Positions 1 to 5,939 are shown, counted from the first letter of the stretch. The stretch is 25,660 bases of DNA from Candidatus Moranbacteria bacterium UBA2206 (GCA_002328565.1 DCUU01000003.1:1-25660); one strand, 5' to 3'. Notes: generated from the letters alone by a model not told the origin. Numbers and translations are program-made.

Positions 1-1
1 G

Positions 2-73
2 CACGGGCGTCAGGACTCGAACCTGAAATGTCAGTTTTGGAGACTGAAGTGATAGCCGTTTCACTACGCCCGC
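2..73 (-). tRNA. trpT: tRNA-Trp (anticodon CCA)
   Basis: Read on the minus strand this folds as a complete cloverleaf. The acceptor GCGGGCG pairs with CGCCCGT, the anticodon loop CTCCAAA gives anticodon CCA, and the T-arm contains GGTTCGAGTCC. The discriminator base is G. The window ends one base after it, so whether CCA is encoded cannot be fully seen, but the other three tRNAs here do not encode it. It lies 8 nt after the stop of the HTH/LAGLIDADG-like gene. In many bacteria tRNA-Trp is followed by secE-nusG, which would lie just outside the window. Confidence 0.95.
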
Positions 74-81
74 TTATTATT

Positions 82-732
82 TTACCTTAACAATCTTTTT
101 ATTATAAACATTAACTCCCTATAAATTTTAACATCTGAGTATTTAACATTAACACAACCAGGATAATTTTCTTTCTTATTTTTACCAGTGTTGCTTTTTA
201 TATATGACTTGTTAAATTGTTCGGTAGAAATATCAGTCACTCCAGACCAGAATATAAGTTGTTTTTTAGCATTATGATATTCGTGCAAATGAATAAGTGC
301 TCTAAATTTTTTCTCATTTAATTTAAACGCTTGTCTAAAAACATAAAGAAAATATTTTATCATTTCAGGATCCGCATTTGAAAAAGAAACTGCCTTATTT
401 CCATTACATTTTGTTCCCTCGCACCAATACAACAAAGCGCATGCTATTTTAGGATCTATTTTTAAGTGCTCAGAATTAGAAAAATATTTTCTGACTTTCT
501 CCCTTATTAAATCATCTTCGACTTTTCTTTTTTTCTTATTTGTCTCAATGCCTTTTTTTCTACCTCTAATTCCAAGCTCTGTAATTCTTTTTTTAGCTTT
601 TCTAGATAAATCAATATCTCTTAACCACAAGCTCGCTGTGCTTTTTGCTATTCCTATTTTTTCACTTATTTCTCTAAATGAAAATCCTTTTTCTCTCAAT
701 AAAATAGCTCTTTTTCTAATATTGCTTTTCAT
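82..732 (-). CDS. HTH protein with a degenerate LAGLIDADG-like domain
   Basis: A 216-residue protein. Residues 6-40 read as a resolvase-type helix-turn-helix (REKGFSFREISEKIGIAKST). Residues 99-108 (ALLYWCEGTK) open a segment resembling a LAGLIDADG helix, with Glu in place of the usual Asp, and the rest is basic. Such HTH plus LLYWxEG proteins are familiar as uncharacterised genes in CPR and archaeal genomes; I infer a homing-endonuclease-derived DNA-binding protein. Only one motif is visible, so it would have to dimerise or may have lost cleavage. It sits between rpmG and tRNA-Trp, two loci that are normally adjacent, which suggests insertion. A leader hairpin and a weak promoter lie just upstream. 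The family call is moderate and nuclease activity is unproven. Confidence 0.6.
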   Translation of the reverse strand: MKSNIRKRAILLREKGFSFREISEKIGIAKSTASLWLRDIDLSRKAKKRITELGIRGRKKGIETNKKKRKVEDDLIREKVRKYFSNSEHLKIDPKIACALLYWCEGTKCNGNKAVSFSNADPEMIKYFLYVFRQAFKLNEKKFRALIHLHEYHNAKKQLIFWSGVTDISTEQFNKSYIKSNTGKNKKENYPGCVNVKYSDVKIYRELMFIIKRLLR

Positions 733-741
733 AAAATCAAA

Positions 742-803
742 CCAAGATTAGTAGTTAAATAAACCTTAATCTTAGTTTAACAATAAAAATGACACCTTGT
801 CAA
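742..803 (-). promoter_or_regulatory. Spacer with candidate -35 and leader hairpin before the HTH/LAGLIDADG-like gene
   Basis: On the minus strand TTGACA (803-798) follows the rpmG stop at once. Eighteen bases on there is TAAACT, a mediocre -10. The same bases make a 5-bp hairpin (TGACA/TGTCA, 790-802) followed by five T, a weak terminator at best. Further on CTAAGATTA (775-767) pairs with TAATCTTGG (750-742); the single G-U pair works only in the minus-strand RNA. Confidence 0.35.
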
Positions 804-804
804 G

Positions 805-960
805 CTATTTTACCTCTTTATGCATTGTGTGAGTTTTGCATTTCTTGCAATGTTTTTTCATTGCTAATTTTTCTTTCAATTTTTTCTTGTTTCTTGAAGT
901 GAAATAATTTACAGTCTTGCAAACTTCACATTTCATCTTCGCTAAATTTTCTCGTGCCAT
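805..960 (-). CDS. rpmG: 50S ribosomal protein L33
   Basis: A 51-residue protein beginning MARENLAKMKCEVCK. It is a peripheral large-subunit protein. Four cysteines (C11, C14, C38, C41) form the zinc-ribbon of the zinc-binding (C+) L33 type. The length matches the family (about 50 residues). It starts at ATG 960 and ends with TAG at 805. It lies downstream of tRNA-Thr(GGU) and upstream of tRNA-Trp, the neighbourhood seen in many bacteria (tRNA, rpmG, tRNA-Trp, secE), but here the HTH/LAGLIDADG-like gene separates it from tRNA-Trp. Confidence 0.93.
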   Translation of the reverse strand: MARENLAKMKCEVCKTVNYFTSRNKKKLKEKLAMKKHCKKCKTHTMHKEVK

Positions 961-1068
961 AAAAAATAGTATTAAGTATTATGTATTAAGTATCAAGCAA
1001 GTCAATGCCAAACACATTTATACATCCTACTTATGAATTATATATTATATATTTTATAATTAACTTTG

Positions 1069-1141
1069 AGCCTGAGACCGGGATCGAACCGGTGACCTCA
1101 TCCTTACCATGGATGTGCTCTACCAACTGAGCTACCCAGGC
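1069..1141 (-). tRNA. tRNA-Thr (anticodon GGU)
   Basis: A full cloverleaf on the minus strand. The acceptor GCCTGGG pairs with CTCAGGC with one G-U pair, the D-arm is TAGCTCAGTTGGTAGAGC, the anticodon loop ATGGTAA gives GGT, and the T-loop is TTCGATC. The discriminator is T and the following bases are CAA, so CCA is not encoded and must be added. It is separated from rpmG by an AT-rich 108-bp spacer in which TATTAAGTAT occurs twice (near 970-993); nothing else was recognised there. Confidence 0.95.
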
Positions 1142-1144
1142 ACT

Positions 1145-1203
1145 AAGCTCCTGCCTCCTCGGCAGATCGCCGCTTCTGGCGACCATGGTCGCCGATGAGG
1201 CGA
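1145..1203. repeat. GC-rich nested palindrome between tRNA genes
   Basis: A 59-bp GC-rich block in an otherwise AT-rich region. It contains a perfect 16-bp palindrome GGCGACCATGGTCGCC (1178-1193). This is flanked so that TCGCC/GGCGA pairs form two adjacent small hairpins (1168-1182 and 1189-1203), and GCC-TCCTC-GGC (1152-1162) adds a third. It directly replaces the part of a tRNA that should follow the D-loop (see 1204-1226). It could be a small mobile palindromic element, but no second copy is in the window. Confidence 0.5.
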
Positions 1204-1226
1204 CTACCAACTGAGCTACAACGACC
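1204..1226 (-). pseudogene. Truncated tRNA (5' acceptor strand and D-arm only)
   Basis: Minus-strand GGTCGTT followed by TAGCTCAGTTGGTAG matches the first 22 or so positions of a tRNA: acceptor 5' strand, U8-A9, D-stem and D-loop. After GGTAG the expected GAGC and anticodon arm are missing and the GC-rich palindrome begins. No matching AACGACC acceptor 3' strand or T-arm lies before tRNA-Thr(GGU). I infer a tRNA gene broken between tRNA-Tyr and tRNA-Thr; its original identity cannot be told because the anticodon is gone. Confidence 0.6.
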
Positions 1227-1236
1227 AACATCTCCG

Positions 1237-1318
1237 TGGGTGCGGCAGGACTCGAACCTGCGAAGCCTTACGGCGCGTGATTTACAGTCACGAGCAATTG
1301 CCACTATGCGACACACCC
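1237..1318 (-). tRNA. tRNA-Tyr (anticodon GUA), class II with long variable arm
   Basis: An 82-nt cloverleaf on the minus strand. The acceptor GGGTGTG pairs with CGCACCC, the anticodon stem CGTGA/TCACG encloses CTGTAAA (GUA), the long variable arm is GCCGTAAGGC-like, and the T-arm is GCAGG-TTCGAGT-CCTGC. The discriminator is A and CCA is not encoded. Its first 31 bases are also the last codons and stop codon of the LAGLIDADG gene upstream (1288-2097). It is probably cut from a transcript that carries that gene. The cognate TyrRS gene is at 22590-23816. Confidence 0.95.
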
Positions 1319-2097
1319 ATTATACATTGCGTAAAACGCTTTTCGTGTTTCTTATTTCCAAAACCAATTTCTTTACAATATCGAAACAAATCTAATTTTC
1401 TAGTTAAATAAACATTTTTTTCATTACTAACCCTTGAGGGGAAATATCCTAATTCCAATAACATTTTTTGTGTAGATTTTAATAGAGGAACAGATTTATT
1501 GCAATAAGAAAATTGAATACCGTATTTCAATTTATACACAGATCCATCTGTATCAAAAAAACCTCTTAAAGCTCTCTTCATAAATTCATCGTTATTAAAA
1601 ATCCATGAAGGAAAATCTACTTGATGTTTAACCTTATTAGAAACCATCCCCATCTCAAGAAACCATCTTACTAATTTTGTTGAGCCCATATAAACAACAA
1701 AATCATTTCTTTTTGTAATAATTTTTTTGGGTTTTACGTGAAATAATTTCTCCATCAAATTCATTACATATTCAACGAACTGATTTTCTTTTTTACCTAA
1801 TGTTACGGTCACTTGCGTTGGAGTTATATGTCCATCACCCAACAATATTCCCACAAATTCCGCTAAATCTTTAGAATATTTTTTAGGCAAAAATATATCA
1901 TTTCTAATGTTATTATATCCTTCTTTGTTTTTTCTATTAATTGGAATATTCAGTCTTAATAAACGATCATAGACTGTACTTTCACCAACATTCAAAATTT
2001 TCGCAATCTGACTTATGGACTTATTCTGTTTGATATAAAATTCAAAAAGCTCTTTCTTTTTTTGAACCTCTTCTTTTTTCGTCCACTTTCTAGCCAT
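1288..2097 (-). CDS. LAGLIDADG homing endonuclease, free-standing, overlapping tRNA-Tyr
   Basis: A 269-residue protein. Residues 8-50 form an HTH (SISQIAKILNVGESTVYDRL). Two LAGLIDADG helices follow: LAEFVGILLGDGH (78-90, acidic D88) and LRGFFDTDGSV (177-187, D182/D184), about 95 residues apart as in monomeric enzymes. These proteins cut a long target DNA site and promote their own spread. No intron or intein is visible; the gene fills the space between tRNA-Thr(UGU) and tRNA-Tyr. Reading continues into tRNA-Tyr: the last ten residues (MGVSHSGNCS) and the TGA use the tRNA's 5' end. A consensus-like promoter (2104-2132) would start RNA at the A of the ATG, so its mRNA may be leaderless. Both catalytic acidic motifs look intact, so it may be active. 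Confidence 0.85.
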   Translation of the reverse strand: MARKWTKKEEVQKKKELFEFYIKQNKSISQIAKILNVGESTVYDRLLRLNIPINRKNKEGYNNIRNDIFLPKKYSKDLAEFVGILLGDGHITPTQVTVTLGKKENQFVEYVMNLMEKLFHVKPKKIITKRNDFVVYMGSTKLVRWFLEMGMVSNKVKHQVDFPSWIFNNDEFMKRALRGFFDTDGSVYKLKYGIQFSYCNKSVPLLKSTQKMLLELGYFPSRVSNEKNVYLTRKLDLFRYCKEIGFGNKKHEKRFTQCIMGVSHSGNCS

Positions 2098-2103
2098 ATT
2101 TTA

Positions 2104-2132
2104 ATAATATCAAAGAACATATTTTTGGTCAA
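2104..2132 (-). promoter_or_regulatory. Sigma70-type promoter of the LAGLIDADG gene, leaderless spacing
   Basis: On the minus strand TTGACC (2132-2127), a 17-bp spacer and TATTAT (2109-2104). The -10 is followed by six bases and then the ATG at 2097, so the expected start of transcription is at or next to the A of the start codon. No Shine-Dalgarno is present. Confidence 0.6.
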
Positions 2133-2171
2133 TTTTTTAATTAACCACTCTATCATATTTTTTCATTCTTG

Positions 2172-2244
2172 AGCCGGCGAAGGGATTCGAACCCGTGACC
2201 CACAGTTTACAAAACTGTTGCTCTACCAACTGAGCTACGCCGGC
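2172..2244 (-). tRNA. tRNA-Thr (anticodon UGU)
   Basis: A complete cloverleaf on the minus strand. The acceptor GCCGGCG pairs with CGCCGGC, the D-arm is TAGCTCAGTTGGTAGAGC, the anticodon stem ACAGT/ACTGT encloses TTTGTAA (UGU), and the T-loop is TTCGAAT. The discriminator is T and CCA is not encoded. It begins 7 nt after the stop codon of the TPR protein gene, so it is almost certainly co-transcribed with it. Confidence 0.95.
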
Positions 2245-2251
2245 TTTTATT

Positions 2252-2923
2252 TTATTTTCCTAGCATTCTTTCCAACTTTCTCATTTTACTTCTAATTCCA
2301 ATATTCCTTGGATTCAGTTTCAAAACTTGCTTGAAACATTCCTTGGAATAATTCCAATTCTCTATTTCAAAATAATATTCCCCTAATCTTTCATATGCTT
2401 CGATATCTTTTGGATTGGTCGCGATTCTCTCCACTAATATTTTTTCCAAAATATCTTTTTTCTCTATCTTAGGCTCTGATTCTTCCTCTCTTTCTTCCAC
2501 TTTTCCATTTTCTAAAGCTTCAGATTTTTCTATTTCTTTGGAAAATTTATTTTCCTCAATTAGTTCCAGCGCCCGAACGACATGTTCTTCTTCTCGAGCC
2601 TTTCTTTTGTTTCTAATCGACTCTCCCCAATCGGTAAACATATTCTCCATTTTCAAAAAAAATACTTTCAGCTTCTTGGTTGTTTTTTCCAGAAACAAAA
2701 GTGTCCTATGATTGAAATCTTTGTGCTCTTCGATATTTTTTTTTCTCAATATTGACCAAATACTTTTCTTAGAGATAGCTGATCTTTCCTTATTTTTTTC
2801 CTCTTCGCGATCTAACTTAGCTACTTCTGGTGCTTTTTTCACTAAAAAAATAATTATGCCGACAAGGCTAATCACGATAAGTATTGGAGGAACAATTGTG
2901 TACAACATAATATTGATTCGCAT
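2252..2923 (-). CDS. Membrane-anchored TPR-repeat protein
   Basis: A 223-residue protein with an N-terminal hydrophobic segment (about residues 6-28, LYTIVPPILIVISLVGIIIF) acting as anchor. A highly charged Lys/Glu-rich stretch (35-165) follows, probably coiled coil or disordered. The C-terminal tetratricopeptide-like part (about 170-215) contains RLGEYYFEIENWNYSKECF and VLKLNPRN. Most of the chain should face the cytoplasm. TPRs bind other proteins; the partner is unknown. The start is 3 nt after the ricT stop codon, so the two are translationally linked, and a second Met at residue 6 is an alternative start. Function is not recognised beyond this architecture. Confidence 0.75.
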   Translation of the reverse strand: MRINIMLYTIVPPILIVISLVGIIIFLVKKAPEVAKLDREEEKNKERSAISKKSIWSILRKKNIEEHKDFNHRTLLFLEKTTKKLKVFFLKMENMFTDWGESIRNKRKAREEEHVVRALELIEENKFSKEIEKSEALENGKVEEREEESEPKIEKKDILEKILVERIATNPKDIEAYERLGEYYFEIENWNYSKECFKQVLKLNPRNIGIRSKMRKLERMLGK

Positions 2924-2926
2924 ACT

Positions 2927-3703
2927 TTATTTTATATCTTCTTTTTTTATGGCTATATATTTCCCACTTTCTAATTTTATTTTTATCTCTTGCGTCATTA
3001 CATTTATCTCCACGACCGTTCCTCGACCCTCCTTGGAATTCACAATACTATAGAGTTCCGGCATTCCTTCCAGAAGACTTCGATATTGATCAGCTTCATA
3101 GGCCAAGCAACACATTAATCTTCCGCAAAGGCCAGAAATTCTTTCTGTTCCGCGATGTGCAATTTGTTGAACCCTTGCCATATCTGTAGTAATGCTTGGA
3201 ATGCTTCCGGGAAAATTGACACAGCAGAATTCCCGCCCGCAGATTCCATAGCCTCCCAGCTTTCTCGCTTCATCCCGAGAACCAATCTGTTGCATTCTAA
3301 TTGATTTCTTGAAATCTTTGGAAAGAATTTTGACTAATTCACGAAAATCTACTCGGCCATCAGCTGTGAAAACAAAGATAACCTGCTTTCCATCCAAACT
3401 TATCCTAGCATCAATCACCTTCATTAATAATTGATTTTCTTTTATCTCTTTTCGACATCTATCCAGCAAAGCATCTTTTTCTTTTTCATATTTTTCATAA
3501 GTTTCACTGTCCCGCTTGGTCGCTTTTCTGACTACTTCCTCTATCGAATCATCCTTGGTTTTAACATCAATTTCTAAAACTATTCCAAGTTCATTCCCAT
3601 TTTCCATCGGAACAATAACCTTTTCATCTTTTTTCAGTTCAATATTGTTTCTATAAACCTTAGGATTTTCCCAAGAATATACAGAAACTAAAACATTAGC
3701 CAT
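2927..3703 (-). CDS. ricT: PSP1-domain protein, RicT (YaaT) family
   Basis: 258 residues when started at MANVLVSVYSW. An in-frame ATG 39 bases upstream exists, but those extra residues come from an intergenic repeat and are unlike the family, so I chose 3703. The C-terminal PSP1 domain has six conserved cysteines: C155, C160, C161 (GYGICGREFCC) and C193, C198, C199 (GLCGRLMCC). In Bacillus RicT (YaaT) works with RicA and RicF in an Fe-S complex affecting RNase Y-dependent RNA processing; no ricA or ricF is in this window. It lies in the translation operon between tsf and the TPR gene. Confidence 0.88.
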   Translation of the reverse strand: MANVLVSVYSWENPKVYRNNIELKKDEKVIVPMENGNELGIVLEIDVKTKDDSIEEVVRKATKRDSETYEKYEKEKDALLDRCRKEIKENQLLMKVIDARISLDGKQVIFVFTADGRVDFRELVKILSKDFKKSIRMQQIGSRDEARKLGGYGICGREFCCVNFPGSIPSITTDMARVQQIAHRGTERISGLCGRLMCCLAYEADQYRSLLEGMPELYSIVNSKEGRGTVVEINVMTQEIKIKLESGKYIAIKKEDIK

Positions 3704-3711
3704 ATTTATAT

Positions 3712-3804
3712 GATGCTTATCTGCTAATAAATGCGAATCCACGAATCGCTAATCATTTCTCATTCGCAATTAGCAGATTGGCATATATTCGTTGATTAGC
3801 ATCG
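3712..3804. repeat. Family B intergenic repeat, copy 1 (ATTCG/TTAGC units)
   Basis: An AT-rich array of short units such as GCTAATC, GCGAATC and ATTCGTTGATTAGCATCG, arranged as imperfect inverted repeats (GATGCTtATC near 3712 against GATTAGCATC near 3795). It almost exactly fills the tsf-ricT spacer. The last 25 or so bases are the same as in the copy at 16098-16196, and weaker versions occur at 23837-23876 and 17349-17370. Confidence 0.7.
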
Positions 3805-3807
3805 TTA

Positions 3808-4386
3808 TCACAATTCTATCCGATAGAACTTTCCTACTTGAATATTTTCTCCAATTTTTCCAATTTTTTCTTTCACTAAATCATCTATGGTTTGATCTGG
3901 ATTTTTAACATACGCTTGTGTCATAAGCGACAATTCCTCACGGAATTTTTTTTCTTTTCCGGCAAGTATATTTGGCATCAAGTTTTCCGGTTTTCCTTCA
4001 TTTTTCAATTGTTCAATCCAAATTTCTTTTTCCTTATCTACAATTTCCACAGGAACTTCTTCCGGTTTGATATATTTTGGATTCATAGCGGTGATGTGCA
4101 TAGCGATATCCTCCGCTAATTTTTTAAATTCTTCATTTCTTGCCACAAAATCAGTTTCACAAAGAAGATTAACAATTGCACCAACTCTGCTATTGGAATG
4201 AATATAGCTCACTACAACACCTTCTTGCGTTGATCTCTCAGATTTTTTTGAAGCTTTTTCCTGACCACGCTTGCGAAGTATCTCAATCGCTTTCGCTTCA
4301 TCGCCTTGCGATTCATCTAAAGCTTTTTTTATATCTACCATCCCTGCTCCAGTTTGTTCTCTTAATTTTTTTATTTTGTCTAACAT
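3808..4386 (-). CDS. tsf: Elongation factor Ts
   Basis: A 192-residue protein. The N-terminal UBA-like module (MLDKIKKLREQTGAGMVDIKKALDE style) is followed by the conserved core CETDFVARNEEFKKLAEDIAMH (about 75-96), the signature of EF-Ts. It exchanges GDP for GTP on EF-Tu. The length is that of short EF-Ts forms such as in Thermus, with one core subdomain rather than two as in E. coli. The start ATG at 4386 has AAAGAG a few bases upstream. It follows rpsB in the usual rpsB-tsf pairing, but the spacer holds a family D palindromic repeat. Confidence 0.95.
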   Translation of the reverse strand: MLDKIKKLREQTGAGMVDIKKALDESQGDEAKAIEILRKRGQEKASKKSERSTQEGVVVSYIHSNSRVGAIVNLLCETDFVARNEEFKKLAEDIAMHITAMNPKYIKPEEVPVEIVDKEKEIWIEQLKNEGKPENLMPNILAGKEKKFREELSLMTQAYVKNPDQTIDDLVKEKIGKIGENIQVGKFYRIEL

Positions 4387-4407
4387 GCTCTTTTGTCTAC
4401 GAGTGAT

Positions 4408-4544
4408 AACGAGTAGCTACAAAATAGCATCCCGCACCAATTCGCAAATTAATTTTTCTGTTATTTATAAACTTAAGCCGTAGGCGACAACACACACAAA
4501 TCTTTCCGCAAAATAAATCTTGGTTGGAATTTGGTGCGGGATAA
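4408..4544. repeat. Family D palindromic element, copy 1 (rpsB-tsf spacer)
   Basis: A 137-bp element with terminal inverted repeats ATCCCGCACCAATTC (4429-4443) and GAATTTGGTGCGGGAT (4527-4542). The core TTATTTATAAACT.AAGCCG (from 4461) and the flank AACGAGTAGCTACAAAA (from 4408) also recur in the copy at 20321-20458. It begins about ten bases after the rpsB stop on the transcribed strand and lies wholly inside the operon. GCC-TAC-GGC forms a small inner hairpin. Confidence 0.8.
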
Positions 4545-4553
4545 CTACGCTTC

Positions 4554-5369
4554 TTAACTAATTACTTTTTCTTCAATGATTGATTTTTCTTTTTTCTCCT
4601 TTCCTTCCAACACAGCTTTTACAACATAGGCTAGCATTAATTTCAAGGATGAAACAGCGTCTTCGTTGGCTGGAATTGGATAATCCACATCTGTTGGATC
4701 AATATTGGTGTCCACCAAAGCAATAACTGGGATTCCTTTGTTCTTCGCTTCTTTCAACGCGATATTATCTTCCATTACTGAAGCGATAAAAATAGCGCCT
4801 GGCAATTTTATCATTTCCTTTATCCCACCCATTTTGCTTTCTAATCTTTCCAACTCTTCCGCTTTTTTCATTTGTTCAAACTTGGTGTATTTAGTATATT
4901 CACCTTTTTTCATTTTTTCTGATCCTTCACGCAGATATCTGGTGCGACCAGAAATAACAGAAAAATTAGTAAAGGTTCCGCCCAACCATCTTTCTGTGAC
5001 GCTTGGCATGCCGCATTTCTTGGCAGCAGATTCTACTATTTTTTTAGCTTGTTTTTTTGTTCCAACAAAAAGTATTTCTTGATTTTCGCTAATTATCTTA
5101 GCAATAAAATTCATGGCTTCTTCGAGTCTCTCTTTGGTTTTTTCCAAATTTAAAATATTAATATTATCTTTGGTTGCAAAGATAAACTTATTCATCTTCG
5201 GACTCTTCCTTGATTTGTGATGTCCAAAATGAACACCGCTCTTAAACATTTCTTCAAGTGTCACTTCTAACTTAGAAAAATCTAAATCAGAGAAACAATC
5301 AACTACCGGCTGTTTTGCTGGAGTAGTTTGATCAACCATTATGGCTGATTCTTTCTTATTTTCTTCCAT
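4554..5369 (-). CDS. rpsB: 30S ribosomal protein S2
   Basis: 271 residues. S2 signatures are GVHFGHHKSRKSPKMNKFIF (about 45-64), RWLGGTFTNF, and PGAIFIAS...DTNIDPTDVDYPIPANEDA near the C-terminus. S2 sits at the head-platform junction of the 30S subunit and joins late in assembly. About 35 residues at the N-terminus (MEENKKESAIMVDQTTPAKQ onward) precede the conserved domain and are not typical; a Met at residue 11 is an alternative start. It is the first gene behind the strong promoter at 5514-5542, with a leader of about 140 nt carrying a hairpin. Confidence 0.96.
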   Translation of the reverse strand: MEENKKESAIMVDQTTPAKQPVVDCFSDLDFSKLEVTLEEMFKSGVHFGHHKSRKSPKMNKFIFATKDNINILNLEKTKERLEEAMNFIAKIISENQEILFVGTKKQAKKIVESAAKKCGMPSVTERWLGGTFTNFSVISGRTRYLREGSEKMKKGEYTKYTKFEQMKKAEELERLESKMGGIKEMIKLPGAIFIASVMEDNIALKEAKNKGIPVIALVDTNIDPTDVDYPIPANEDAVSSLKLMLAYVVKAVLEGKEKKEKSIIEEKVIS

Positions 5370-5423
5370 TGTTTTTTTCCTTAATTAATTATCTCCGCTA
5401 CCTTCTCTTGGCTTACTAAAAAG

Positions 5424-5465
5424 CTGGACTCCTAAAATCCCTTTTGGGATCAGGACGGAATCCAG
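5424..5465 (-). promoter_or_regulatory. rpsB leader hairpin
   Basis: In the minus-strand RNA CTGGA, TCCT and ATCCC pair in turn with GGGAT, AGGA and TCCAG around a loop of four A. This gives a 14-bp stem with a small internal loop, followed by CTTTTT. It lies midway in the leader between the expected RNA start (about 5507) and the rpsB ATG. Many bacteria have an S2-binding rpsB leader for autoregulation; whether this is one, or an attenuator, is inference. Confidence 0.55.
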
Positions 5466-5513
5466 AGAAAGTATGTGTTTTAGCCGTTCTATATCAGATA
5501 AAACGACTTATCT

Positions 5514-5542
5514 AATATACCACCCACTCTACCCCTTGTCAA
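5514..5542 (-). promoter_or_regulatory. Strong sigma70-type promoter of the rpsB operon
   Basis: Minus strand: TTGACA (5542-5537), 17-bp spacer, TATATT (5519-5514). The -35 is a perfect consensus match and the -10 differs at one base. The predicted RNA start is near 5507. No stronger promoter is visible further along the operon, so the same transcript may run through the tRNA cluster. Confidence 0.75.
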
Positions 5543-5564
5543 TTCTCAAAGGCTGTGCTAAATT
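5536..5564 (+). promoter_or_regulatory. Promoter of rpmE, -35 shared with the divergent rpsB promoter
   Basis: Plus strand: TTGTCA (5536-5541), 17-bp spacer, TAAATT (5559-5564), placing the RNA start about 30 bases before the rpmE ATG. Its -35 box overlaps the rpsB -35 on the other strand base for base (5536-5542), so one polymerase should exclude the other. Confidence 0.55.
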
Positions 5565-5599
5565 ATCTTAGTATAAACAACTAAAACCTGCTTAACTTT

Positions 5600-5893
5600 A
5601 TGAAGAAAAACATCCATCCTAAGTACTACTCTGACGCAAAAATAACCTGTTCTTGCGGTAGCGTGATTGAAACCGGTTCAACTGTGCCAGAAATGAAAAT
5701 TGAAATTTGTGGCGCTTGCCACCCAATTTACACCGGCAAAAAGAAAGAAATGGGCGCTACAGGCCGAGTTGATCGTTTCAAGAAATTAGCCGAAAAAGCG
5801 GAAGCCAAAAAAGTAGCCAAAAAACCCAAGAAAGAAAAGGTTGTCAAAACCAAGGCCGAAATCAAGAAAGTAGTTTCGAAGAAGAAAAAGTAA
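5600..5893 (+). CDS. rpmE: 50S ribosomal protein L31, zinc form with Lys-rich tail
   Basis: 97 residues. The start MKKNIHPKYY, then C17, C19, C37 and C40 (TCSCG, EICGACHP), is the zinc-binding L31 type, which bridges the two ribosomal subunits. Residues 1-62 are the normal protein. Residues 63-97 are an added tail rich in Lys, Ala and Val (KAEAKKVAKKPKKEK and so on), probably unstructured and RNA-binding. It is the only plus-strand housekeeping gene here, monocistronic, with its own promoter and a terminator 17 bases after the stop. Confidence 0.95.
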   Translation: MKKNIHPKYYSDAKITCSCGSVIETGSTVPEMKIEICGACHPIYTGKKKEMGATGRVDRFKKLAEKAEAKKVAKKPKKEKVVKTKAEIKKVVSKKKK

Positions 5894-5909
5894 TATAGCT
5901 TTTCACAGC

Positions 5910-5939
5910 AAAAAAGACGGATTAATTTCCGTCTTTTTT
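5910..5939. terminator. Terminator after rpmE, bidirectional
   Basis: GACGGA-ttaatt-TCCGTC flanked by six A upstream and six T downstream, so it can end transcription from either strand. On the minus strand it would stop read-through from the HEPN gene into rpmE. Confidence 0.85.

Noticed and set aside
1031..1231. Open frame across the tRNA-Thr/pseudo-tRNA region
   Set aside because: The translation (VAQLVEH, GSIPVSGSK) is the usual artefact of reading tRNA D- and T-arms.
1319..1324. TATAAT directly before tRNA-Tyr as its own promoter
   Set aside because: It is adjacent to the first tRNA base, so RNA would start inside the tRNA, and there is no -35 at the right distance.
3704..3742. Upstream ATG extending ricT by 13 residues
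   Set aside because: The added residues are encoded by the family B repeat and the second ATG gives the normal PSP1 protein start.
4387..4553. Integron attC site
   Set aside because: The terminal repeats lack the RYYYAAC/GTTRRRY core sites and no integrase is nearby.
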